Shown in pieces: positions 25,495-34,734 of a DNA stretch of 64,000 nt (positions are counted from its first letter, which is position 1; every line of letters starts with the position of its first letter). Under the pieces are notes generated by a model. The model saw only the letters and a list, made by a program, of their open reading frames with translations. It was not told the DNA's origin and searched no databases. This stretch comes from Reyranella aquatilis. Its GTDB lineage: Bacteria > Pseudomonadota > Alphaproteobacteria > Reyranellales > Reyranellaceae. Both the position numbers and the translations under genes were made by a program. The DNA lies in assembly GCF_020880995.1 (NCBI RefSeq), contig NZ_JAJISD010000019.1, positions 1 to 64,000 on the forward strand. The letters run 5' to 3'.

Positions 25495-26562
25495 ATGTTT
25501 CATCGCGAGTCAGGAGTCTTCAAAACGACATATCGCGCCGACATGGCGCTCTATCCGCTGCCGATCGCCAAGTGGACGGTGATGGCGCTGGCCCTGATCT
25601 TCGTCGTGATCGTGCCGCTTACGGTCCACGAATACTACCTCTCGATCCTCAATCTCATCTTCATCGCCATCGTCGGCGCGCTCGGGCTCAACATTCTCGT
25701 GGGCTATACCGGGCAGATCTCGATCGGCCACGCCGCCTTCATGTCGGTCGGCGCCTATACCGCGGCCAATCTCGCCGTCAGGCTCGACCTGCCGTTCTGG
25801 ATCACGTTGCCGGCGGGCGGGCTGATGGCGGCAGCGATCGGCGTCATCGTCGGCATGCCGAGCCTGCGCATCAAAGGCCTCTATCTCGCGATCGCCACTC
25901 TGGCCGGCCAGCTCATCATCGAATGGACCATCAACCACGTGCCGGCCATCTCGGGCGGCGCACAGGCCTCGATCCAGGTCGACCGGCCGAGCCTCTTCGG
26001 CTTCAGCTTCAATACGCAGGGCAGTCTTTACTTCTTCCTGCTGTTCTTCGCCGTGCTCGCCATCGTGGGGACGCTCAACCTGGTGCGCAGCCGCATCGGC
26101 CGGGCGTTCGTGGCGGTGCGGGACCAGGACATCGCAGCCGAGATCATCGGCATCGACATCTATCGCTACAAGCTGCTGGCGTTCGCGATCTCGTCCTTCT
26201 ACGCCGGCGTTTGCGGGGTGCTCTACACCTACTATTTCGGCATCGCCAACTACGAGCAGTTCCAGCTCATCGTCTCGATCGACTACCTCGCCATGATCAT
26301 CATCGGCGGGCTGGGCTCGGTGCTGGGATCGATCCTGGGAGCGGTGTTCGTCACCTTGCTGCCGATCGTGATCCGTATTCTGATGGAGGACGTCGGAGCG
26401 CTGTTCTTCACCAGCGCCGAAATGGCGAACGTCATCTCCGGCCTGCGGCTCGGTGTATTCGGCGGCCTGATCATCTTTTTCCTGATCGTCGAGCCCGAGG
26501 GGCTCAACCGATTGTGGCGGAATATCCGGAGCTATTTCCGGGTCTGGCCCTTCTCCTACTAG
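25495..26562 (+). CDS. livM: Branched-chain-type ABC transporter permease LivM
   Basis: A 355-residue inner-membrane permease of the LivM type. Recognisable parts are LGLNILVGYTGQISIGHAAFMSVGAYTAANL (about residues 62-92), the EAA-like coupling segment FVAVRDQDIAAEIIGIDIYRYKL and IGGLGSVLGSILGAVFVTLLP. It starts 5 bases after livH. The first 25 residues are poorly conserved in composition, so a later start is possible. Confidence 0.92.
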   Translation: MFHRESGVFKTTYRADMALYPLPIAKWTVMALALIFVVIVPLTVHEYYLSILNLIFIAIVGALGLNILVGYTGQISIGHAAFMSVGAYTAANLAVRLDLPFWITLPAGGLMAAAIGVIVGMPSLRIKGLYLAIATLAGQLIIEWTINHVPAISGGAQASIQVDRPSLFGFSFNTQGSLYFFLLFFAVLAIVGTLNLVRSRIGRAFVAVRDQDIAAEIIGIDIYRYKLLAFAISSFYAGVCGVLYTYYFGIANYEQFQLIVSIDYLAMIIIGGLGSVLGSILGAVFVTLLPIVIRILMEDVGALFFTSAEMANVISGLRLGVFGGLIIFFLIVEPEGLNRLWRNIRSYFRVWPFSY

Positions 26563-26597
26563 AGCGGGGCGTTACGGCGAAGCGAAGGGAGGAACCC

Positions 26598-27848
26598 ATG
26601 ACGAGGTTCGTTAGGAGTTGGCTGGGTATCGCGGCGACCACTGCGACCCTGGCATTCGGCGGAGGCCAGGCCTCAGCGCAGAAGGAACTGGTCTTCGGCC
26701 TGCAGTGCGACCGGACAGGCCCGACGGCGACTGTCGGCGTGAATTTGTGCCCCGGCTATCACGACTACATCGCGCTGGTGAACAGTAAGGGCGGCGTCGA
26801 GGGCTTCAAGATCAAGGTCCTCGAGATCGACAATGAGTACAAGGTGCCGCCCGCGATGGAGGCACATGAGCGTTTCAAGAAGGAGGGCGCGGTTCTCGAG
26901 GGCCTCTTCGGCACCGCCTCGACCATGGCGTTGACCAAGAAGCTGGAGGAGGACAAGATTCTCGGTACGTCGCCCGGCTTCGGCACGGCCTCGTCCGCTG
27001 ACGGCAAGCGCTTCCCCTACACGTTCCCGATCGCGGCCAGCTACTGGTCGCAGGCCGGTGCTGCGGTGGCCTTCGCCAAGGAAAGGCTTGGCGGCAGCCT
27101 CAAGGGCAAGAAGATCGCCTATCTCTTCTACGACAACCCAGCGGGCAAGGAACCGCTACCCATTCTCGAGGACCTCGTGAAGTCCGAAGGCTTCGAAATG
27201 CGCACTTTTGCGGTGCCGGCGCCGGGCGTCGAGATGGGTGCCCAGATCCTCGACATCACCAGCCGCTTCAAGCCGGATTTCATCATCACCCATCTGTTCG
27301 GACGCTCGCCATCGGTCTCCATCAAGGAACTGAAGGGTAAGGGTTTCCCACTCAGCAAAGTGGTGGCGTTCGTGTGGGGCAGCGCCGAGGCCGACATCAT
27401 CGCGGCCGGCGGCATGGGTGTGGCCGAAGGTTACAATGGTATCCAGTTTGCAGGCGTTGGCAAGGACTTCCAAGTCATCAAGGACATCGAGGCGATGTAC
27501 AAGGCACAAGGCAAACCCCTGCCGAAGGAATTGGACTCGACCGTCTACTATAATCGCGGCGTCTTCATGGCAGCGCTGCATACCGAGGCCGTGCGCAACG
27601 CCATCAAGGCCAAGGGCGGGGCGGCGCCGACCTCGGAAGAGGTCAAGAAGGGTATGGAGTCGATCAAGGGCTTCACGCTCGGCGGCTTGGTGCCGCCAAT
27701 GGAGATCACGCCGACCGACCACGAGGGCGGTGGCTGGGTCCAGATCTGGACAGTCAAGGGTGGCAAGCTCGTGAAGTCCAAAGACTGGTTCCAAGGCTTC
27801 CGGCCCGTAATCCAGAAGCATCTCGAGGCAGAAGCCAAGAAATCCTAA
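26598..27848 (+). CDS. livK: Periplasmic substrate-binding protein (LivK/HAAT type)
   Basis: A 416-residue periplasmic binding protein. A Sec signal peptide ends at about residue 27 (ASA-Q), and the mature part has the type I periplasmic fold of the HAAT family (ELVFGLQCDRTGPTATVGVNLCPGYHDYIALVNSKGGV). The ligand determinants cannot be read, but the CoA ligase in the operon favours a carboxylic acid. The ATG at 26598 follows GGGAGGA. A strong hairpin lies just after its stop codon, which may stabilise this part of the transcript, as expected for a binding protein needed in excess. Confidence 0.9.
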   Translation: MTRFVRSWLGIAATTATLAFGGGQASAQKELVFGLQCDRTGPTATVGVNLCPGYHDYIALVNSKGGVEGFKIKVLEIDNEYKVPPAMEAHERFKKEGAVLEGLFGTASTMALTKKLEEDKILGTSPGFGTASSADGKRFPYTFPIAASYWSQAGAAVAFAKERLGGSLKGKKIAYLFYDNPAGKEPLPILEDLVKSEGFEMRTFAVPAPGVEMGAQILDITSRFKPDFIITHLFGRSPSVSIKELKGKGFPLSKVVAFVWGSAEADIIAAGGMGVAEGYNGIQFAGVGKDFQVIKDIEAMYKAQGKPLPKELDSTVYYNRGVFMAALHTEAVRNAIKAKGGAAPTSEEVKKGMESIKGFTLGGLVPPMEITPTDHEGGGWVQIWTVKGGKLVKSKDWFQGFRPVIQKHLEAEAKKS

Positions 27849-27858
27849 ACGAACGGGC

Positions 27859-27880
27859 GGGCGGCGAGCAATCGCCGCCC
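27859..27880 (+). promoter_or_regulatory. Strong intercistronic hairpin after livK
   Basis: GGGCGGCGA-GCAA-TCGCCGCCC is a perfect 9-bp GC-rich stem with a GNRA tetraloop, 10 bases after the livK stop and 8 bases before the livF ATG. There is no T-tract. It could protect the upstream mRNA from 3' exonucleases and raise binding-protein output; it may also mask the livF ribosome-binding region, where no separate Shine-Dalgarno is visible. Confidence 0.6.
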
Positions 27881-27888
27881 GACATCCC

Positions 27889-28683
27889 ATGCTGGCAATC
27901 AACAACATCGAAGTCGTCTACGACCGCGTAATCCTCGTCCTCAAGGGCGTGTCGATCGACGTGCGCGAAGGCGCCATCACGACCCTGCTGGGTGCCAACG
28001 GCGCCGGCAAGACGACGACACTCAAGGCGATCTCTGGCGTCCTGCACAGCGAGCGCGGCGAGGTCACCAAGGGCACGATCCAGATCGGCGACCGTCGCAT
28101 CGACGGCATGCGCGCCCACGATGTCACGCGGCTGGGGCTCGCGCAGGTATTCGAGGGGAGGCGGGTGTTCGAACACCTGACCACGGAAGAAAACCTGATC
28201 GCCGGCGGCCATGTCCAGAAGGATGGCAGCGCGGTGAAGCAGGGGATCGAGCTGGTCTACACGTATTTTCCGCGGCTGAGGGAGCGACGGCACCAGCAGT
28301 CCGGCTACCTGTCGGGCGGCGAGCAGCAAATGCTGGCGATCGGCCGGGCGCTGATGAGCCGGCCCAAGGTCGTCCTGTTGGACGAGCCGTCGCTCGGCCT
28401 GGCGCCCATGCTGGTCGAGGAGATTTTCGGCATCGTCGACCGGCTGGTGAAGCAGGAAAAGCTCTCTGTCCTCCTGGTCGAGCAGAACGCCACCATGGCG
28501 CTGGCCGTGGCGGACCACGGCTACGTCATGGAAAACGGCCGCATCGTGCTGGAGGGGCCGGGCGACAAATTGCGCGACAACTCCGACATCAAGGAATTCT
28601 ACCTTGGCCTGAACGAAGGCGGCGCGCGCAAATCCTACCGCGACACCAAGCATTACAAGAGGCGCAAGCGCTGGCTGTCGTGA
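27889..28683 (+). CDS. livF: Branched-chain-type ABC transporter ATPase (LivF-like)
   Basis: A 264-residue ABC ATPase with Walker A GANGAGKTT (about residues 35-43), signature YLSGGEQQMLAIGRALMSRPK and Walker B VVLLDEPSLGLAP. LivF features include LGLAQVFEGRRVFEHLTTEENL and LLVEQNATMALAVADHGYVMENGRIVLEG. A lysine/arginine-rich C-terminal tail (SYRDTKHYKRRKRW) extends beyond most LivF proteins. It is the last gene of the importer operon and converges on a TetR gene. Confidence 0.92.
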   Translation: MLAINNIEVVYDRVILVLKGVSIDVREGAITTLLGANGAGKTTTLKAISGVLHSERGEVTKGTIQIGDRRIDGMRAHDVTRLGLAQVFEGRRVFEHLTTEENLIAGGHVQKDGSAVKQGIELVYTYFPRLRERRHQQSGYLSGGEQQMLAIGRALMSRPKVVLLDEPSLGLAPMLVEEIFGIVDRLVKQEKLSVLLVEQNATMALAVADHGYVMENGRIVLEGPGDKLRDNSDIKEFYLGLNEGGARKSYRDTKHYKRRKRWLS

Positions 28684-28779
28684 CATTCTGTTGCGCGTTG
28701 TGAAAGTCTTAGACGACGGACAACGGGACCCTTGAACGCGAAGTGCCAAGTCAATGCAAGATACCGTGGGCCCAATCGC

Positions 28780-29454
28780 TCAGGAACGAGCGCGCCGCCC
28801 TCTCGAGGAGTTTTCGAGCTGATCATCGCTCAATCCAACACCCTTTAAGACGACTTCGCAGAATTTCAGAGCTAGCTCGGGAATAGGCATACGGTCTGAT
28901 CGATACCATGTAACCGCCCAGTTCATTGAACCGAGAAGCATCAAACGCAGAATGGTCAGGTCCACATTCTTGCGAATCTCTCCTGAGCGCTGTCCTTCGG
29001 AAAGAAGCTGCCCCCAGTATTCGCCATAGGCGGTACGAAGCTTCCGATTCTGGCGTTTCACAGCCGGGGGCGCCTGCTCGAACACGCGTATGTTCGCCGA
29101 TGTATAGTCGCCTTGCTGCAAAAGCATCGTAAGGTGAGCCGTCACCGCGGCCTCGAGCTTTTCGCTGAATGCAGAGGAAGCGGGCAGGGACCCGATGGCG
29201 AGACGGGCAGCGGAAAACACTCGAGTTATACCTACATCGAGCACTTCCTGCAGGATGTCGTCCTTTGACTCGAAGTAATAGTAGATGCTACCGCCTTGCA
29301 TTCCTGCAGTCATCGCAATGTCGTTAATGGTCGTCCCAGCATATCCGTTGAGACTGAATGCACGTGCTGCTGCATCAAGGATGCGCTGCTTGGTGATCGC
29401 CGATTTCGGATGGGACACACGACGAGACCGGGCCGATACTCCTTGACTCACCAA
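28780..29454 (-). CDS. TetR-family transcriptional regulator
   Basis: A 224-residue TetR regulator with the N-terminal helix-turn-helix KQRILDAAARAFSLNGYAGTTINDIAMTAGMQGGSIYYYFESKDDIL (about residues 22-68) and an all-helical ligand domain. The N-terminal tail is basic. It faces the importer operon (convergent) and is divergent from the truncated LLM gene. A role in controlling import or acyl-CoA oxidation, with an acyl-CoA as ligand, is plausible by analogy with FadR/PsrA-type TetR proteins but not shown. Confidence 0.88.
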   Translation of the reverse strand: MVSQGVSARSRRVSHPKSAITKQRILDAAARAFSLNGYAGTTINDIAMTAGMQGGSIYYYFESKDDILQEVLDVGITRVFSAARLAIGSLPASSAFSEKLEAAVTAHLTMLLQQGDYTSANIRVFEQAPPAVKRQNRKLRTAYGEYWGQLLSEGQRSGEIRKNVDLTILRLMLLGSMNWAVTWYRSDRMPIPELALKFCEVVLKGVGLSDDQLENSSRGRRARS

Positions 29455-29831
29455 AAACCCCCATTTGGAGCCAGCATGGATTGGCTCAAACGCAACAAGA
29501 CTGCGGCATTTGCCGCCAGATTAGGCTGGCGATGCCCCATTTTGGAAACGTCATAATACCCATGCGCGGCCTAAATGATAAGACCGCCATTGTCGCGATG
29601 GTACAAAACGTTGGCAGCACAATTTAGGACGTCCTGCTCTTGACTCGCTGATATGGCGTGCCTAGCGTTCCTAATGATCATTCGAAATTGGCGCACTTCC
29701 GGGATTTCGACTTCCGCGTGTCTCAAGCTGTGTAGATCCTCGAACCCACTATTCCGCTATGTGACGGTGGCCAAGTAAAGATCTGCGAGTTAACCCCTCC
29801 GAGAACACGTCACGATCGATCCTAGAGGTAC
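29455..29831. promoter_or_regulatory. Upstream region of the TetR gene
   Basis: These 377 bases carry no gene I can support. They include the 10-bp palindrome AATGATCATT at 29673-29682, a candidate regulator site, and a TTGACT-like element at 29639-29644. The 5' half of the luciferase-like gene that follows is not present here. Confidence 0.35.
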
Positions 29832-30341
29832 ATGCGTCTTTCAAATCACTTGCCGGTCGATATCTGGATGCCGATCGCAAGCGGCAGGACCATCGACATG
29901 ATGGCCCGCTATGGTCTCAAGGCCATGGTGACGCTGAACGGCGAGAAGATCCTCGACGACGTCGTGAGCGAATATCACGCCGCCTGTGCCCGCCACGGTC
30001 GGCCCAAGCAGCTCGGCGAGGATATGATCTGGGGCGCCGGACTGTATCTCGCCGGCAGCCAGGAGGAGGCGATCCGCCGTGTCGAGCCGGCACATGACGA
30101 GCGCGCGCCTTCGACGATCCCCTCGATCCGCGACGGCGTGAAGCAAAAGGCTTGGTTCTGTGGCCCGCCGGCCGAGGTCATCGAGGGGATCAAGTCGATC
30201 GAAGCCAAGTACCCCGGGCTCGAGGATTTCATGATCCACTGGGCCGAAGGATTGTCGCCGGCCGAGTTTACGGAGCAACTGCGTTGGTTCGCGCGCGATG
30301 TCATGCCGGCGTTCGGGGAAGCGAGACTTGCTGCGGAGTAG
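29832..30341 (+). pseudogene. 5'-truncated LLM-class flavin monooxygenase
   Basis: The 169-residue frame corresponds to the C-terminal half of luciferase-like monooxygenases: VDIWMPIASGRTIDMMARYGLKAM (compare PLYGGFAASMRTALFWAKYGGKPI in the protein encoded at 42832), then ARHGRP, GAGLYLAGSQEEAIRRV and FARDVMPAF at the end. Normal proteins of this type have 350-400 residues. The flavin- and substrate-binding N-terminal half is missing and is not found upstream, so the gene is a deletion remnant even though the remaining frame is open. Confidence 0.72.
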
Positions 30342-30503
30342 CGCGACACAGGGAAGGGCACCATGCAGCGCCGCGTTCCCGCCGTCCCTGGATAGCATCT
30401 CGCCTTCATGGCGCCCTCGCGAACGTGAGTTCATTGCGGAACGTCGGGGGCACGGTCTTGCGACCGGGATGCCTGCTCGGTCGACAATTGTGACGTCGGT
30501 TGT

Positions 30504-31658
30504 ATGGTTTATTGCCTAACAGACGAACAGCGCCAAGTGCAGGAACTCGTGCGACGCGTGGCGCGCGAGCGAATTGCGGCGCGCGCCCAAGAGATCGACG
30601 CCAAAGGCGAGTACCCGCAGGACATGTTTGATCTGCTACGTGAGCTTGGCTTGTTCACGTTGCCGTTTCCGGTGGACTACGGTGGCATGAATAGCGTGCT
30701 GGCTGCTTGCTTGGCTATCGAGGAACTCGGCCGAGTCTGCTACAACACTGCCTATTTATTGTTGGTTCAATGGGTGCCGTTCGGTGCAATCCTGGCGGGT
30801 GGCGACGACGCGCAGAAGCAACGATATCTACCGGGCTTGGCGACGGGAGAACTCCGAGGTGCGATCTCGGTCACCGAATCTCAGAGTGGCTCCGATGTCG
30901 CTGGTATCAGGACGCGGGCGAAGCGCGACGGGGTAGGCTATCGGCTGACCGGCTCCAAGCTCTGGTGCACAAACGCCGGTGTTGCTGACTTCGTGGTCGT
31001 CGCTGCGAAGACAGGTGAGGCCGACGCGCCGGGCAGTATCAACCTGTTCATCGTGCCGAAAGACACACCCGGCTTTACGGTCGGCCGCAAGGAGGACAAG
31101 CTCGGCGCGCGCGGCGTCCCTTCCTATGCGTTGTACTTAGAGGACGCCTACGTTCCGGAAGAAAACCGGCTTGGCGTGGAAGGCAAAGGCTTCAAGATTG
31201 TAATGGAGACCTTTAACCACTCCCGGCCGATCATCGGTGCCCGCGGCGTCGGTTTGGCTCAAGGTGCCATGGATCATGCGATCACTTTTATCCGCGATCG
31301 CCGTGCGTTCGGCCAGCAAGTTGGTGACTTTCAGGGTGTGCGCTGGATGATCGCGGACATGGCGATACAGATCGAGGCATCGCGCCAGTTGGTATACCGG
31401 GCGGCGTCCGCCGTCGACTCTGGCCTGGGCGGTAGTGCTCTAGCGACCATGGCCGCAATCGCGAAGTGCCACGCCAGCGACACCGCGATGCGTGTTGCCA
31501 CCGATGCTGTACAACTCTTCGGCGCGGCCGGCATTTCCAACGAGTTTCCAATCAACCGTTACTTTAGAGACGCCAAGGTGCTGCAGATCGTCGAAGGCAC
31601 CAACCAGATTCAGCGCAATATCATTGCGCGCAACGTCATGAGCCAAGCGCCAGAGTAA
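30504..31658 (+). CDS. Acyl-CoA dehydrogenase
   Basis: A 384-residue FAD-dependent acyl-CoA dehydrogenase. Family signatures: ISVTESQSGSDVAGIRTRAKRDG in the middle domain, YVPEENRLGVEGKGFKIVMETFNHSRPIIGARGVGLAQGAMD, RRAFGQQVGDFQGVRWMIADM, and KVLQIVEGTNQIQRNIIARN at the C-terminus, with Glu of VEGTNQ at the place of the MCAD catalytic base. It makes an alpha,beta-unsaturated acyl-CoA and passes electrons to ETF. An alcohol dehydrogenase gene follows 73 bases downstream. Confidence 0.92.
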   Translation: MVYCLTDEQRQVQELVRRVARERIAARAQEIDAKGEYPQDMFDLLRELGLFTLPFPVDYGGMNSVLAACLAIEELGRVCYNTAYLLLVQWVPFGAILAGGDDAQKQRYLPGLATGELRGAISVTESQSGSDVAGIRTRAKRDGVGYRLTGSKLWCTNAGVADFVVVAAKTGEADAPGSINLFIVPKDTPGFTVGRKEDKLGARGVPSYALYLEDAYVPEENRLGVEGKGFKIVMETFNHSRPIIGARGVGLAQGAMDHAITFIRDRRAFGQQVGDFQGVRWMIADMAIQIEASRQLVYRAASAVDSGLGGSALATMAAIAKCHASDTAMRVATDAVQLFGAAGISNEFPINRYFRDAKVLQIVEGTNQIQRNIIARNVMSQAPE

Positions 31659-31731
31659 CGAAGCTTCGATGCACGGGCGGTGATCGTCGACGACGCGCAC
31701 GGAACAAATACAAGCGTTATGGAGGAGCGAA

Positions 31732-32817
31732 ATGAAAGCCCAAGCTGCCGTTATGTACGCCGTCAATGAACCGTTAAGGATCGAAGAAGTACTCCTCGAC
31801 GAGCCGGCGCGCGGCGAGGTGCTGATTCGCACCGCCTTTGCAGGCGTCTGTCATAGTGACCTGCACTACATCGAGGGGCTCTATACGCGTCCGTGCCCGT
31901 GTGTTCTGGGCCACGAATCGGCCGGTGTCGTTGAGGCGGTCGGCGATGACGTGAGCTACGTGAGGCCAGGTGATCACGTGATCACCTGCATCTCGACGTT
32001 CTGCGGCGAGTGCGAGTACTGCATGACCGGCCGGTTGTCCCTCTGCCTCAGCCCTAGCACGCGCCGCGATCCGAGAGGGCCACAGCGAATGATGCTGAAG
32101 GGGACGCCACTCCAGCACACCAGCAATCTTTCGTCGTTCGCCGAATATATGCTGGTACACGAACGTTCAGTCGTGAAAATCCGCACCGACATGCCGCTGG
32201 ACCGGGCAGCGGTAATTGGATGTGCAGTGATGACCGGCGCGGGGGCGGTGTTTCGAACCGCAAAGGTCGAACCCGGATCAACGGTCGCGGTGATCGGTCT
32301 GGGTGGCATCGGCCTGTCGGCCGTCAACGGTGCCGCGATCGCCGGCGCTGGCCGCATATTCGCGATCGACAAGGTAGCTTCCAAACTCGACTTGGCGAAG
32401 GAATTCGGCGCCACAGATGTGGTGGACGCCAGCGCTACCGATCCCATCAAGGCCATTCGCGAGATGACCGGTGGCGGCGTGGAATACTCGTTCGAGTGTG
32501 TTGGCTCGAAGACGACTGTTGAGCAGGCGTTTCGCATGTTGCGGCGTGGGGGCACCGCGACGGTTATCGGCATGATGCCACTCGGCACCCGGTTTGAGGT
32601 CTCCGGTGCGGAGCTTCTTGGTGAGAAGCGTATCCAGGGCTCCGCAATGGGATCCAACAAGTTTCGTATCGATATGCCGCGGCTGGTCGACTTTTATTTG
32701 CGTGGTGATCTGAAGCTCGACAAGCTCATCTCGGGACGCATCCGGCTCGCCGGCATTAACGATGCATTTATGCAGCTCAAGACAGGCGAAGCGGCCCGGA
32801 CGGTCATCGAATTCTGA
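31732..32817 (+). CDS. Zinc-dependent medium-chain alcohol dehydrogenase
   Basis: A 361-residue MDR-family dehydrogenase. Catalytic-zinc ligands lie in GVCHSDLHYIEG (Cys about 39) and GHESAG; the structural zinc lobe is CGECEYCMTGRLSLC; the cofactor fold is VIGLGGIGLSAVNGA with Asp following (IFAID), which points to NAD. The insertion after the zinc lobe resembles class III/NDMA-type alcohol dehydrogenases. It would oxidise an alcohol to an aldehyde or ketone. The ATG has a GGAGGAG site 5 bases upstream. Confidence 0.9.
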   Translation: MKAQAAVMYAVNEPLRIEEVLLDEPARGEVLIRTAFAGVCHSDLHYIEGLYTRPCPCVLGHESAGVVEAVGDDVSYVRPGDHVITCISTFCGECEYCMTGRLSLCLSPSTRRDPRGPQRMMLKGTPLQHTSNLSSFAEYMLVHERSVVKIRTDMPLDRAAVIGCAVMTGAGAVFRTAKVEPGSTVAVIGLGGIGLSAVNGAAIAGAGRIFAIDKVASKLDLAKEFGATDVVDASATDPIKAIREMTGGGVEYSFECVGSKTTVEQAFRMLRRGGTATVIGMMPLGTRFEVSGAELLGEKRIQGSAMGSNKFRIDMPRLVDFYLRGDLKLDKLISGRIRLAGINDAFMQLKTGEAARTVIEF

Positions 32818-32879
32818 GGCAGCGCGCGCGCCGAAGCGGCCTTTCGATCACGGCCGTTGTGGGCGTAATCCAGGATTTG

Positions 32880-33731
32880 TTACTTTGGCGAGTAGTGGGT
32901 TTCCAAGAATCCAAGAACCGCTTCTGAGAAAAGATCGTTCTGATCACCGACCACCATATGCCCCGCATCTACAACATTTGAATAGCTTGCATGTGGAACA
33001 AGCTCCAAAAATGCTTTGGTGACCTCTTCGCTTACGAGGTCGCTCATACCCCCTCGGATTAGGTGAACCGGGCAGCCAATGCGCCGAGCTGCGTTTTCCA
33101 GTCGGTCAAATCGCCGCTCTTGCTCTGGAGGCTGCACATTCGTGATGAAACGTGGATCCCAATGCCATCGGTAGCGACCGTCGGGTCCGAGCCGAAGGTT
33201 CTTGGCGAGACCGTTCAGGTTTCGGCGTCGCTGGCGATTGGGCAGATAGGCGGCAATGACGTCGGCCGCTTCATCGATTGATTCGAAACCGTTCTGAGCG
33301 TGAGCGGTCATGAAGCCCACGACACGATTTATCCCCGCCATCTCCATTCTTGGCGTGACATCAACCAACGTTAGACTGGAAAAGGTCCCCGGCGCTTTCT
33401 CGCCTTCAGCAACAAGAGCGGCGAGCCCACCGAGGGAGGCGCCGACTACCGCCGGCGGCCGACCGAGACGTCGAGCAACTGCGATTAAATCGGCAGCAAA
33501 TGCGTCTAATTCGTAACGTCCATGTTCTGACCAATCGCTGTCACCATGTCCACGCAGGTCAAGCGCGACTGCGCGATAGCCTCGGGCGGACAACGATTTC
33601 ATAGTGTTGCCCCAAGCATGTCGCGTCTGGCCACCACCGTGCGCAAGCAGGATCGTCGGCTGGTCAATATTTCCAGCAACACTGGCGGCAAGCCGATTTC
33701 CATCAGCGCCCACCAAACTCAATTCATTCAT
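32880..33731 (-). CDS. Alpha/beta-fold hydrolase
   Basis: A 283-residue hydrolase: oxyanion region LLAHGGGQTRHAW, LDLRGHGDSDW, nucleophile elbow VVGASLGG (Ser about 97), acid in GMSDLV and base His in DAGHMVVGDQ. The start at 33731 has GGAGA at correct spacing; seven upstream codons (MCVQETS) in frame are unlikely to be used. This fold includes enol-lactone, C-C bond and ester hydrolases. With the carboxymuconolactone-decarboxylase-like gene upstream it recalls the PcaD/PcaC pair, but sequence alone does not support that pathway. Confidence 0.85.
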   Translation of the reverse strand: MNELSLVGADGNRLAASVAGNIDQPTILLAHGGGQTRHAWGNTMKSLSARGYRAVALDLRGHGDSDWSEHGRYELDAFAADLIAVARRLGRPPAVVGASLGGLAALVAEGEKAPGTFSSLTLVDVTPRMEMAGINRVVGFMTAHAQNGFESIDEAADVIAAYLPNRQRRRNLNGLAKNLRLGPDGRYRWHWDPRFITNVQPPEQERRFDRLENAARRIGCPVHLIRGGMSDLVSEEVTKAFLELVPHASYSNVVDAGHMVVGDQNDLFSEAVLGFLETHYSPK

Positions 33732-33830
33732 TGACGTCTCCTGCACACACAAAACCAGTTCAACGCCAGAGCGACATGCTGAGGCAGAGGCATACGTTCG
33801 CAGTGGCTAGGCCATAAGCGCATGCTTGCC

Positions 33831-34406
33831 TCAAGCATCGCCCCCTTGGGGGATCCTGCCGTCGGGCGGCCAGTCCTTGACGCCGTCCTCCAAAGGGATT
33901 TCGACGCTTCGAAGAAGCTGCGAGAACATGTTCCAGTTTCCAATCGCGATGACCATCTCTAGCAACTGCTCCGGGCTGCCGACATGACGCACGCACTCAG
34001 CCCACACGGAATCCGAGATCTTGCCGCGCTCCAGCGTATCGTCGACCGCGGCCAGCACCGCCCGGTCCGCTGCACCGAGACGCGTCGACAAACGCCAGTC
34101 GCGGACAGCGATGACGTCCTCAGGCGGCAGCCCGACGCGTTCCGCGAAATGCCAGTGCTGCGTCCATTCGTACTTGGCGCCTGTCGTCCATCCGATACGC
34201 ATGATCAGGAGCTCGCGTAGACGGACATCGAGCTTGTTTCCAGTGAAGAGCAGCGTGGTCAGCAAGTGATTGACTGCAGACGCCAGCTGCGGATGACGCA
34301 ACAGCGTCCGATAAACACTGAGGCCGGCCATCGACTCTCGAATGCCACACGCCTTGGCGGCAGCCTTGGCTTGCTCGACTGACAGCATCTCAATGCGCGT
34401 GACCAT
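33831..34406 (-). CDS. Carboxymuconolactone decarboxylase-family protein
   Basis: A 191-residue all-helical protein of the CMD/AhpD family: LREL-LIMRIGWTTGAKYEWTQHWHFAERVGLPPEDV (about residues 62-98) is the core. The AhpD CxxC redox motif is absent, so it is of the decarboxylase-like rather than the peroxidase type. It is transcribed with the hydrolase gene 99 bases downstream. A role in a lactone or hydroxy-acid step is possible. The exact reaction is unknown. Confidence 0.82.
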   Translation of the reverse strand: MVTRIEMLSVEQAKAAAKACGIRESMAGLSVYRTLLRHPQLASAVNHLLTTLLFTGNKLDVRLRELLIMRIGWTTGAKYEWTQHWHFAERVGLPPEDVIAVRDWRLSTRLGAADRAVLAAVDDTLERGKISDSVWAECVRHVGSPEQLLEMVIAIGNWNMFSQLLRSVEIPLEDGVKDWPPDGRIPQGGDA

Positions 34407-34734
34407 TTGGCCTTCCTTTCAGTTTCAAATTGCCGCGTCGACAGACAAAACGCCTCAGGGAATCTTGCCGCTTGTTCCGATCAGAATCTTGGAAGTATGG
34501 CATCCAATCCTGCGTCGCCACCCAACTGCGATGGCCCCACTCCCGCTGCGCGCCCATTGCCATCTGTGATGGCGCACGCCACCGGTGCCTCGAGCCGTTA
34601 TCGTAAGGGGTGCGCATGCGGAGAGGCGAACGCAACCCCACACCAGAAACCTTCGGGCAGATCCAATCCGGTGAGGAGCGTGCGGTGTCGCACAAAGCGC
34701 AGACGTCAGGGGACGTGCGAGACCAACAACACTG
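34407..34734. other. Non-coding gap between P450 and CMD-family genes
   Basis: These 328 bases contain no convincing gene, repeat or terminator. The region should hold the 3' end of the P450 transcript and the promoter of the CMD-family gene, but I cannot pick out either signal. Confidence 0.35.

Noticed and set aside
25572..26597. In-frame upstream extension of the LivK reading frame through livM
   Set aside because: The extension lies out of frame inside livM and is Arg-rich; the true start at 26598 has a ribosome-binding site and a signal peptide.
32880..34406. PcaD/PcaC protocatechuate pathway pair
   Set aside because: The two folds match, but no pcaB, pcaG/H or pcaI/J genes are nearby and the key sequence features are generic.
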